Assembly (NCBI GenBank): GCA_013115135.1
Contig: JABANP010000452.1
Coordinates: forward strand, 1 to 42,948
Length of the DNA stretch: 42,948 bases
Reading direction: 5' to 3'
Source of the DNA: Perkinsus olseni
Lineage: Eukaryota; Perkinsozoa; Perkinsida; Perkinsidae
The position numbers and the translations under genes were made by a program. The notes under the pieces were generated by a model. That model had not been told where the DNA came from and ran no database searches. It saw nothing but the letters and a program-made list of their open reading frames with translations. This document shows positions 1 through 8,990 of this stretch, piece by piece (position 1 is the stretch's first letter; each line of letters starts with the position of its first letter).

Positions 1-1940
1 AAGGATGAACTTCCGATCCCGCACAGTTTTTCGATGAGTTTGTGAGGTGCGGAAAACACGTTTTGGTTCAGCTGTTATGAAAAGTCTCATTGGTTACTAC
101 CATTAGTTGTGAAATGGGTGTGGATAATATCGTTTCCATGCACACGGTAAAAGGTTATGTCCTAGAAGTGTTTGTACCATGGCTGAGAGAATCTACGGGA
201 TTATTTACGAATAATGTGGTATGAGCTACGAGCAGAGGATAGTTTAGTGGTGATGAGACGACGACTTTTCTTAGGATAAGAAGAAGCTCCGCTTGGGTGT
301 CTTATGTAATCCGCCGCATGGTGCTGCGAGTGAACTACCGGATCCGAAGATACTCCGAGATTGTACTATAGGAGAAGGCGCAGGTTCGATCCCTGGCAGG
401 GGAATTTTTTAGATGAAGTAGCGCCTACTTGTTATCGAGCTGCAGAAAGTCAGATCGCTGATGATGAATTCTGGAGGCAGATGTGTGAGCGCATACGGAG
501 GAGCAAGGACACTCTGTCCGTGTCCGATATTGCTGCGGTAAGGCTGTCTAGGTCTCACCAGGAGTCGTAGGGAAGAGTCTGTGGCGGTGGAGGTGTGGAG
601 GCTCGGGTTAGATAGGCCCAGTATCATCGACGTCATATATCATCAAATTTGGCAGATGTTCAGGGCGTGGGTGATTATTTATCCTACAGGAATGGAAATT
701 GTTATTTCGTGACTTTACGGTGCTGGTGGAATGAGGCCATGCTTGGATCATTCCGTGGAATCGTTCTTCGCTGACTTCGCTGGGCTCAACGTCCGCTCAG
801 TTATTTCTGAGCTTTCCTCGCACTAGTTCCTTATCAGTCTTTGAGAGCTGGACTTTGGTACCTTTATCAATTCGACTCACGTCGATTTTCTATCACATGG
901 TATTCAGCATAGACCGGACTCTACAGCTGCGACCGTCTAGGTGTAGGGGCATAGTGTTGGGTAGATACTGGATGCGTTGGTAATGGTTAATTATCGGGAT
1001 GCTGATCTAATGAGGATCCTCAGTCGGGAGGTTATTGATGATATGTTCAAGCTGACACTCACGGAGGCAGCGGTATGAAGAGGAGGGTGGGAGAATCTTC
1101 GCTGTGCGTGAAGAGTATCTTTTAGGTGATTGTGAATGCATATAGTGTTTTTAACTGTGAATCGAAGCCCCTATTGGAGTCGGCTATTAAACATTGCCAT
1201 GCACTGGCGGCTATGAATAGGAAGGGGAGTGATGTTAGGAGCTGTGCAGTAAGGAACGCCGTTGAGGAAATGCAAGATTGCAAGTTGTCCAGTACTCTCT
1301 TCGTAGGTCCTCCTGTCTGGCTTAGCGCGTTTCAAACCGGAAGATACTAAGGATCTGGTAGAGGTTATACTGTCATCAGCGGCAATGAACGCCGAGGAAG
1401 GAGGTCCTAGGGATCGAACCAGGGACCTTTGGATTACCTGCTCTAGGCTTGACCGATCTTGCGTCCATCATTTCGAGTGCCGCACGCCTCCTCACCGCAG
1501 AAAATGAAGTTACCGTCAAGGATGCTGAAGAGAGCGTCCTTGCAGACGTTAGTAAGTGCAGGGTGCCTGAATCGAACCCGGGACCTTTCGATTGTTAGAT
1601 ACTATTCTCGATAGGATATGTCTATCTACTCCTGAAAGTCTATACAGTGCTGCCAGCGCTTTCCATACGTTAACCTTAATCGATGGCATAGTGAAAGATA
1701 CGCCGGAAATGATGGAAGCTGCATCGAGAAACGTAGTGAACCACCGTTGGGATAACTCGCGTGCTTTTCTGGGCACTTCCAGACTGATGTCGTTGGTAGT
1801 AGAAAAGGCCTATTGGTGTTCAGTTCCTTGTGGCGCTCGATAGAGACCCCAACGCCCTGCGTAGTACGGTGCCAGGACCGATACCCAAAATACGATTGAA
1901 TAAACAGGTAGGGAACGGCGGTAGGGAGATCAAGCTATAG
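1..1940 (+). CDS. HPR/FASTK-like helical repeat protein, 3' part (5' end outside window)
   Basis: This is the C-terminal part of a multi-exon gene ending in TAG at 1938-1940. Exons that join in phase are 275-362, 413-537, 578-about 640, about 1030-1072, 1126-1260, 1293-1302, 1344-1403, 1447-1551, 1599-1795 and 1824-1940; exons between about 640 and 1030 are not resolved. The protein is a chain of short helices with recurring motifs such as LMRILSREVIDDMF, IVNAYSVFN and RNAYSLHTKDLVEVIL. This layout is like heptatricopeptide (HPR/FASTK-like) proteins, which in alveolates and relatives act on organellar RNA. I see no RAP domain at the C-terminus. The introns are 28-53 nt, and four of them carry unusual repeat sequences described separately. 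The family is inferred from repeat style only; another alpha-solenoid family is possible. Confidence 0.62.
363..412 (+). repeat. 50-nt intron carrying a tRNA T-arm/B-box sequence
   Basis: GT-AG intron of the HPR-like gene; the flanking exons (ending GAT T, starting AT GAA) join in phase. Inside is AGGTTCGATCCCTGGCAGG (380-398), a T-arm stem-loop with a Pol III B-box. It is followed by a run of six T that doubles as the polypyrimidine tract before AG. Confidence 0.7.
1261..1292 (+). repeat. 32-nt intron of the GTTGAGGAA family
   Basis: The intron begins GTTGAGGAAATGCAAG and ends TTGTCCAG. Removing it joins RNA to YSLHTKDLVEV in phase and completes a helical repeat. The sequence is closely similar to the 33-nt intron at 7497-7529 of an unrelated gene and to copies at 4317, 17670 and 19316. 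Confidence 0.7.
1404..1446 (+). repeat. 43-nt intron carrying an antisense tRNA T-arm
   Basis: GT-AG intron with phase 1 on both sides (GGA G joined to GC TTG). It contains GGGATCGAACCAGGGACCTT, which is a T-arm/B-box read on the other strand. Most of the intron is tRNA-like. Confidence 0.68.
1552..1598 (+). repeat. 47-nt intron carrying an antisense tRNA T-arm
   Basis: GT-AG intron with phase 1 on both sides. It contains GAATCGAACCCGGGACCTTT, closely matching the intron at 1404-1446 and the one at 5496-5557 in another gene. Confidence 0.68.
1796..1823 (+). other. 28-nt intron
   Basis: GTAGTA start and TTCAG end. Its length is not a multiple of three, so it must be removed to keep the reading frame from MSL into FLVALDRDPNALRS. 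Flanking exons are 197 nt and 117 nt, both consistent in phase. Confidence 0.66.
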
Positions 1941-2216
1941 AATATTACCAGAATAATATAGTCATCACTATTCCCATCCATCGATACAGATTCATGATAT
2001 TACAATAGTCATTTAATTCGATATAGGTGTCATGTATTTACTCATTTCTCCCTGTTTTTTTCTGAATTTTTTATCCGTAATATTCTAATTCCTAATGAAA
2101 TATTCTCATTTTCGTCAAATCTACTGAATAGTGCTTCATAGTCAAATACACCTACATGCTGTACACTATCTCAGCCGCCGGCCCGACGAGACCCTCCTGA
2201 GGGAGCGGAGGAACTG
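1941..2216. other. AT-rich intergenic spacer
   Basis: 276 nt between the stop of the HPR-like gene and the first ATG of the next gene. It is richer in A/T than its flanks (2030-2150) and has no convincing coding exon. Probably the 3' end of one gene and the promoter of the next. Confidence 0.5.
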
Positions 2217-3579
2217 ATGAAGGTTGGCTTCAGTGCAGAGCGAGCTGACGAGGAAGGGACTGCGAATGTGGAAGTGGACTTGGAGCCGGAGAACGAGACT
2301 GAGCAGCCAGCAGAGGAGGTAGCACGCTGGTCGTTGGCGATGGCCGTTGTTGATATTATTAACAGTAGGTTGTAGTGGAGGGCATGTCTGTCTTGGACGC
2401 AACCTCGACGATGGGGTTGGGGCAGGAGGATGAGGAGGCTGTCAGAGATGATGATGCGATATTGCATAGATTGCAGAGGGAACGTAGTGTCTGTTCATGT
2501 GCGCTCCACACGGAAGTCATGTGGCGAGACACGAAAGACTGCTGAGTAGAGTAGAGTTTGATCCCTCGTTATATGGAAATGATTTGATTAAGACATATGT
2601 CTTTCTTATCGTACCGTTCTCTACGGACAGTCCATCATAAACTGCAGTGAGAATTCGTCTTAACCTTACAGGAACCGCAGGGAAGGGAAACTGACAGAAG
2701 CCTTGGTGATGTAGGTACTACGGGACTGAATAGCAAGAACAGACCGGTAGCACCAGTCGAGGCGATAGCTGCTCGGAATAGAGTTGCATCGGTGGTGGCG
2801 ATAGCAGTTGGCAGTCTGGGTAGAATATGGACACAATTGAACAAAGGGAAGGAGGAGGAGGAAGGGAAGAGGGACGATGAAGTGATGGGTAAGCAGCAGC
2901 AGCGCCAGCCTGTTTGGTCCTCATGCTTCATACCACACCATCCGCAGTACCACAACGATTGGTTACACCGGTTGAGAGTGAGATGCTCGCCAAAGCTGAG
3001 GATATCATAGCGTACGGGTGCCCTGGACTCACGGCCAACCAACTTGTTAATTGCTTCGAGACGTAAGTTGGAATGCTAGTAGGCTGATAGTCATCACTGT
3101 AGTACCACTGTAAAAGCTATACGTCGTTGCATTGTAGTGGTGGCATGAGTTCCACCTGTACTACTCGTATGAGTGGAAGTGATGGAAAAAGTTGAGAAGG
3201 GAGAGGTTACTGTTGTTCATAGGTACGCATTGCATACGCCGCACAAGACCCATCATACGGTTTTGAGGGCAGTTGGGAATGAGTTGGTACGGAAGTGGAT
3301 ACATGTTAGTGGGAGTGAGATAAGAAGACTGGAGAAGAGTATTGAAGCGTCGAAGTTGAAGCATCAGCAGTTGTCGTTTATGTTGAAGATGCATTCTAAC
3401 AGGAGGAAGATACAACTACCACCATGACATGAGTGGTGACACGAGCAGTTTCTGAAGATAATCTTTCTGTTGGTTCAATGAGTAAATATGAACACCACAG
3501 CATTAGTGGCAACTCGTGCAGTCAGCAAAAGGAGGCTGCCGCTCTCCTTGCTAAAGAGGCCACTGAAGATCATGATTGA
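2217..3579 (+). CDS. Acidic/charged protein, multi-exon, not recognised
   Basis: Exons 2217-2318 and 2369-about 2490 join in phase over a 50-nt intron and give an acidic N-terminus (motifs ADEEGTANVEVDLEPENE, LGQEDEEAVRDDDAILHRL). Exons 2672-2888 and 2948-3062 also join in phase (motifs VASVVAIAVGSLGRIWTQL, AKAEDIIAYGCPGLTANQL). The last exon (from about 3449) ends KEAAALLAKEATEDHD and stops at 3577-3579. The stretch 3173-3427 is open and rich in K/H/E with a helical look (SEIRRLEKSIEASKLKHQQL), but I could not join it in phase to 3062 or to 3449. The hydrophobic patch in exon 3 could be a membrane helix. No family is recognised; this may be one gene or two. Confidence 0.5.
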
Positions 3580-3872
3580 TCATCACGCACTAAGTTATCA
3601 AAATAACAACCCTGAGAAATTTCACAGGCCTGCATGAAGTTGATAAACTCTGTGAAAGATGAATCTACTCAGTGGTAACATTCCCCCGTCCCCACCCTCT
3701 GGTAAATGAACTTCCAACACAACATTAAGGATAATCAAGAGGATGTCGCTGCTTCCTAGCCAACTTGGACTCTTATTCACCACGCTTTGCAGTTGCTCCA
3801 CTACCAGCTCGATATTTATCGGTACCTGTGATGTTGATGATGGAGCGAAGAGCATATGTATTAGTATTATTA

Positions 3873-4031
3873 TTACTTGTGGAAGCCAATATCGTTGGCC
3901 TTCTCCCTGAAGCACTGACGGCACATCATGAGACCGTACTTGCGGATGAGACCGTGCTGGTTGGAGCAAACACGGCACTGACGGGAGCCAGGGCCGAAGT
4001 TACGGGGGCGAGTCATGTAGAGATCCGGCAT
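3873..4031 (-). CDS. RPS29: Ribosomal protein uS14 (RPS29), cytosolic small subunit
   Basis: A complete 52-codon reading frame in one exon, ATG at 4031-4029 and TAA at 3875-3873. It has the family hallmarks: [20 protein letters not shown], then LIRKYGL, then [17 protein letters not shown]. The two CxxC pairs (CRVC, CRQC) form the zinc site that holds the protein in the head of the 40S subunit next to the decoding region. The length fits the eukaryotic family (about 56 residues). It is antisense to its neighbours, in the 0.8 kb between two plus-strand genes, and has no intron, unlike the genes around it. Confidence 0.96.
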   Translation of the reverse strand: MPDLYMTRPRNFGPGSRQCRVCSNQHGLIRKYGLMMCRQCFREKANDIGFHK

Positions 4032-4316
4032 AGTGGATTAGTGTTGGCTAGCGAACTCTCTGACAATGACAACGTCACCTAACCTACTCCGTATCTGACA
4101 CGCTCCAACCTCAGATACCACCGTTTCACCTCCCTCGAGTAGAGCCTCGCGAGAACGTATAAGCGGTACGTGTCGAATGCCACCCTCCGTTCCCCCAATG
4201 GCCTTCTGAACCAAATTGTGACCGACCAATCCTCCCAGCGAGCACTCGGCCTCTCAGAGGGCCTCTGAGCACGCCCAGAAACATGCCGATCGATTGCGCT
4301 ATAGCGGCACGGGAGC

Positions 4317-4340
4317 GTTGAGGAAATGCAAGCTTTCAAG
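4317..4340 (+). repeat. GTTGAGGAA-family copy upstream of the DUF155 gene
   Basis: Starts GTTGAGGAAATGCAAG and ends CAAG, 49 nt before the first ATG of the DUF155 gene. It starts with GT and ends with AG, so it could be a 24-nt intron in the 5' UTR or the end of a longer one. Confidence 0.5.
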
Positions 4341-4388
4341 ATTTTTCGATACTCACGACATGGTGCGCAAGATTCCCTATTTATTATC

Positions 4389-7187
4389 ATGGACACCCCT
4401 CTTCAGCGGTCAACGACGTTCGAGTCTCATCGCGGCAGAGAGAGGGCCTTCAGTCGTAATAAACACTCGGAGCTGCGGGAACGACGACAGGTGAGAAGAC
4501 GGTTAACATCGGTGATGAGCATGATCATAATCATCAGGGTGGCCCACGAGGGGCATCGTCATCAAGCATACTGAGGGAGTTCCGAAGTGGGCCGCCGGAC
4601 GTGACGATCAGGCCACCACTGGCGGAAGATGGACAACGGATGATGTAATAAGGAATATTCCTCAACCGTCTGTCTCGGTACCCGCCCGAAACCACACAGT
4701 TTGTCTTCCCTTACCAGAGGGCGAGATTATCTCACAGCAAGGTCACCTATTCCGGGGAGGGTTGATAACACACTGCCGTTATTGAGCAATCTTGTACGCA
4801 CCTGTAATAGCAAGTTCGCTACTACTTCCAGGATAAGCATCATCATAGCACGACCGTTTCTGAAGCCCTAGTTTGAACTCTCACCACTCCTTCGAACTTG
4901 GAAGCGTCTTTGGACTTGAGAGACTTCTGAGTCACGTGGACGGAAGTTCCGAGAACAACACGATGAAAGCCTCCCGTCACGGATACCCATCTTGGTGTTC
5001 AGGGAACTACCAGCATACCGTCGTCGGCGAGCTGGCGGCCGGAATGTCTATCGTAAGAGGGGTGTTGGGTACTATTGATACAATGGGGCGTTCGTTTAGT
5101 ATACCCTCAACCTGAGGCGTACGGTCGTGTGGCTGCGGTGTGCATTGGGGAATCCATCGACTTAGATGAGGTTAGGAGAGGTTGGACGCAGGTCAAAGCT
5201 GGATCTAGAGATGCTTGTAAGAACAGGTATCTTAGCTTCACTCATGCAAGATACATAACAGGTTGAGTATCCATGTTCACGCGTTGTCTCAGATAAAGGT
5301 CGGGCTGCCGGCCTGGTCGGTGGTGATCTCGTGAGTGACGCTGTCCCGATCGAGAAAAGCGTGTAGGGATGTCTCTGCTCTTTAGCCCTACTATGCCTCA
5401 CACAGGTCTTATATTTAACGGTCTGTGCCAACAGCCTCGATTGCTACCTCTTCTCCTTTGGATGTGTTGTCGTCTGGGGAGCATCAGATAATCAGGTGAG
5501 CCCTTGGAGGGATTCGATCCCGGGACCTTCCGCATGGCAGCGGTGACCTCTTCTCAGTTGGGCACTATAATTGACTTAGTGAGGCCTCTAGTGAAGAAGC
5601 CTTTATCTCAACCTGAGCATGACTACATGCGTTACACAACCGAGGTGAGCTCGTCACGTCCGAAGACCGTCAACGATCACCGCTCAGCCACCACTAGAAG
5701 GAACCCCGGACGGCGATAACGGCGATCCAGAGGCAGCCCATCATCCCTCCCGACGCCCGATTGCTCACGATAATATCAGATTATCAGCATCAGGCGGTTG
5801 GAGGTGGTAAAGTAGCATAAATACTGGATGAATTCATCCTTGGTTCTCATGACTCAGTTCCCTGATGGAACGGCTGGCTCACAGCTACTCTCTTGCACAG
5901 AGCGTCCGAGTTGATGCATTCGAGACGATACTTGATGGTGCAATCGAACGTACTACGGGGGTTCATGCCGCCTTTCCTCCACCTACAGTATAAGTGCAGG
6001 AACGACGGACGTCCCCGAAACTATGACGAGGACCGGTACCGTGGGCATCGGGAAGAAGGAAGTTGCCAGACGGGTGAGGTCTCTGCTACTGCTGGGGCTT
6101 TTCGAACTTTTCGGGTATATCATGCAACTGGCTAGCGGTAGCCGGTGACGTTGGGAAGAGATCGGGTATTAATGGTATTATACTCATCTCGCGTATTTTC
6201 ACGACCCGGTAACTATCTGGGTTTGCATGTTAGCGGGAGACAGTGGAAAATGCGGAAATTTCTTTTCTGTGAAGAGCAGATGTTGTTATTCGTTTGATGA
6301 TTATCGGCATCTATTTGCCTTTTTGTCGTGATCGCTCTCCGCGCTATGATGGTTGGGTCCTCCTTAGATGGGTAACCTCTTCGTACAACGCTGTGACCTG
6401 AACGTTTATAGTGATATCCTGGGAACTCCTGATGTATTCTGGTGAGTAGTCCCAGCATCAACCTAAGATACTCTCTGGCCTGGTTGTCAGGGATTTTGAT
6501 GAGTATGAGGTAGTTTATGATAAGTCAAGACGGTACATGGACATCAACAGGAGAGTGGAGATCCTCAATCAGGTGCTACATCGGGTGTATGCCCTCCGCT
6601 GGGATACTCAGGAAAGGGTGCACTCTGTTGAATGTTTACTAACAGTACTAATGTTAGTAGCAACTCAGTACCAGCAGTACTAATAGTAAACATTCATACA
6701 CGACAGCGCTGGGCAACTGACAATTCCCACTGGCGAAGCGTGGACCCGCCTTCTTGCTAGGGGCTTTCGCTCTTATCATTTACAGTATAAATTCTGTACC
6801 CCCATTATCGGACAAGTTCGCAGAGCAAGTTGAATGAACCGTAGTTGATGCCATTAGCAAGTCATTGTCATGCACAACCTACTGCAGCATAAAGATGAAA
6901 TCTTGTATGTAACTCAACCATAGTAGTTGAGGGAGTAGGCCGGAGACTTTTGCAAATTCGACCGTTCATTGTTGGTTCAGCGCATGGAGGTCCTCAATGA
7001 TATGTACACTATGATACAAGAGGAGCTGCATGTTGCACATGGGAATAACCTAGAAGTAGGCAATGGTACCCGATGATGATGGTGTGGTACTCCTTCTGAT
7101 ACTCAGATATGGGTAATCTGGCTGGTGGCTGTGGATGCGATAGTCATCGGCCTTGAGCTGTTTCTAACGTACTGGCGTGAATTTTAA
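4389..7187 (+). CDS. DUF155 (RMD1/RMND1-like) family membrane protein
   Basis: Exons in phase: 4389-4490, 4538-4644, 4718-4793, 4832-4870, 4947-5061, 5100-5216, 5293-5360, 5406-5495, 5558-5644, then exons to the TAA at 7185-7187. The N-terminus is low-complexity and basic. The DUF155 core follows: YGRVAAVCIGESIDLDEVRR, YLFSFGCVVVWGASDNQ, IIDLVRPLVKKPL, then LMERLAHSYSLAQSVRVDAF, MTRTGTVGIGKKEVARR, YMDINRRVEILNQ, RMEVLNDMYTMIQEELHVAH. It ends in a membrane helix (WVIWLVAVDAIVIGLELFL). The order matches yeast Rmd1/Rmd8 and animal RMND1, whose biochemical role is still poorly known (sporulation, vacuole or mitochondrial translation depending on the member). The exact exon limits between 5645 and 6500 are less certain than the rest. 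One intron (5496-5557) carries a tRNA T-arm. Confidence 0.85.
5496..5557 (+). repeat. 62-nt intron carrying a tRNA T-arm sequence
   Basis: The splice joins GASDNQ to LGTIIDLVRPL in phase 0. Inside, GGATTCGATCCCGGGACCTT (5510-5529) resembles the T-arm of the introns at 1404 and 1552 in the HPR-like gene. Confidence 0.72.
6630..6695. repeat. 66-nt imperfect palindrome inside an intron
   Basis: GAATGTTTACTA (6630-6641) and its reverse complement TAGTAAACATTC (6684-6695) are perfect 12-nt arms. AGTACT palindromes lie just inside each arm. It lies in a non-coding stretch between exons of the DUF155 gene. The outer 14 nt (GAATGTTTACTAAC) recur at 18983-18996 at the start of a channel intron, so it could be a tiny MITE-like element. 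Confidence 0.6.
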
Positions 7188-7196
7188 AATAGTCTC

Positions 7197-8426
7197 TTAA
7201 TGATTTGTGCCGAGTTCTTGAGTTGGGTGATGAGGTTTTAAGTGGGCATGAGAATCAAGTAGGGAATTGTCCGTCTTATTCTCCCAGTATCCGCGTAACA
7301 CCACAATCGTCGTGACCCAAAGGATGTTAACACCGACGACCATGTCTCCCCCCATCAAGTTTTCGTGAGCACCTGAACAACCCGCTGGGAGCACCATTTC
7401 CGGTGGAGTAAGATTTTACGACATCTTCGTCGGTCTTCGTGCCTGTCTGCTTCTCCGGCTCCGGGCCTTCTGGGACCAAGCCTGCTGATTCGGGAGCTGA
7501 GGACAACTCGTGATTGCAGATTCCTCAACGTAGGGCTCTACTGTTTTCTCCATCTCTCTCTCCTTGTTGACCACCCGACGCCCCTTCGGCCTTAGTTCCC
7601 TCCTGACCTGCCACAGTAGTAGTATGGCAGAAAAGCAAGGATCGTGAGTCTGCTACCAGACGAAGGAGTGTCGGCGTTATTAATCTTGATGTGATTGAGA
7701 GTCAGCGGGTTGCCTGGCTTCAACGCTAACATCTTGCTGGCAAAGCTCGACGGCGCAGCACCTGTAGCGATGGTGATGAGCGACGAGTTAACAAAGATGC
7801 TGTTCAAGAGAATGATGCTCGGGGGGGCGCATTCAACGCGTGAAATAAATCGGCAAGCGATCTCGAGCTTTCGAATCAGTATGCGCCAAGAGGCCGTTGT
7901 GAAACTCAGCATCGATTCTGGAACCGCATTCAACCTGTCAGGAGCAATTTCGGGATTGATAGTTTCAGCGGGGATCATTTATCCAGCAGGGAGCGAGTGT
8001 TTTCGATTCGCAGATTTTCGGAAAACCTTAAGACCCTCAATCACACTAAGAGCAAATTGTAGTATTTTTGGCGCGGGACCCTGTAGGTTTACAGACCATC
8101 CCTTAGTACCCGTCTTGTTGGCGTTGCTATTGATTGTTACACTATTATTGCTGGTTTGTGGTTTCAGGTCATTACCCCAATATTCTTCGGGATGAGGTGG
8201 ACCATCGTCGACGGGATCTGGACAACAACCGCTATTCTCGTTGAAATGAGAAGTTCGCTTTACCCGAACCATTAACGCTCTTCACTGAGTATGATACCTG
8301 ATCACCAGTCGCCGCCAAGGGTTGTTGCAACAACGCCCTCACTTTGGTAGCGGCCCTGAACCTTAGACCATCAGCAACACTGGCAGAAAGGCAGATGACA
8401 AGGAGGAGGAAATGGACGGAGGTCAT
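7197..8426 (-). CDS. Putative type I membrane protein, not recognised
   Basis: ATG at 8426-8424 opens a clear signal peptide (MTSVHFLLLVICLSASVADG). A phase-1 intron then joins KSVNGS to DPVDDGPPHPEEYWGNDL, an N/T/S-rich extracellular stretch with several N-glycosylation sequons (NNSV, NKT). Near the C-terminus an E/G/T-rich stalk (GQEGTKAEGASGGQQ, then PESAGLVPEGPEPEKQTG) crosses the 33-nt intron at 7497-7529. It leads into one membrane helix (VVGVNILWVTTIVVL) and a short polar tail, with stop at 7199-7197. The middle (about 7620-8050) is open in one frame apart from one TAA near 7980 and must contain an intron I cannot place. Transcribed away from the secreted-protein pair. No family is recognised. 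Confidence 0.5.
7497..7529 (-). repeat. 33-nt intron of the GTTGAGGAA family
   Basis: On the minus strand it begins GTTGAGGAATCTGCAA and ends AGTTGTCCTCAG. The splice (CTA C joined to CT CCC) is in phase. It aligns over nearly its full length with the 32-nt intron at 1261-1292 of the HPR-like gene. Confidence 0.66.
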
Positions 8427-8990
8427 CGGAAGAGGTATTTGCTGCGAACACGGATTGGTCCTCGGAACCGTAGAGACCCTGTAGAGTCTGTTTGGTGACA
8501 TTGGTCGCCACGGTGGTCAACATTCAAGGCGCGCGCTAAAACCATGAGCTGGGGAGAACGCATCGTTTATCTCGCTCGCCCAGAAATGCTCGAAGATGCC
8601 ATTTTCCGGTATCACTCGGTGAGAGCCGCTTGTCTTTCCCGGTGGGAGCTCTGTGTGGGGTTTGCCAGCTTGCCTGCTTGCCTGTTGTTGTTGTTGTCAA
8701 AAAGCGGTCTATGCGTAAGTGATGCGAACGCGCATCATTCCGAGTGAACTCGCAAAAGAAAATGTAGAAATTTCGCGGCATTCGCGTGAGACTCTAAATG
8801 TCTGTTCAACCGTAAGCGAGGTTCTCAGTCGCGACACGAGCTTCTCTGAGATAACAGATCGCCCGATTGATTCACCTTCAGAACCAAGCCGATGGCCAAA
8901 CTGGTCAATTATGACACACTGGGGATTGTACGTTTTTGTCACTTTCAGTTTGAGTGCTTCAGCTCTTCCAGATTTGGTCGAAAGTTGGTA
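8427..8990. other. Divergent intergenic region
   Basis: 564 nt between the start of the minus-strand membrane protein and the signal-peptide ATG of the first secreted paralog. There are several short open frames on both strands, none protein-like. It probably holds both promoters; I see no clear TATA box. Confidence 0.4.

Noticed and set aside
7695..8195. 166-codon plus-strand frame with a hydrophobic segment
   Set aside because: It is antisense to the type I membrane protein, whose signal peptide, in-phase splices and membrane helix are more convincing.
8892..8990. Upstream in-frame ATG at 8892 as start of paralog 1
   Set aside because: It would bury the signal peptide; the ATG at 8991 opens a clean hydrophobic leader, as in paralog 2.
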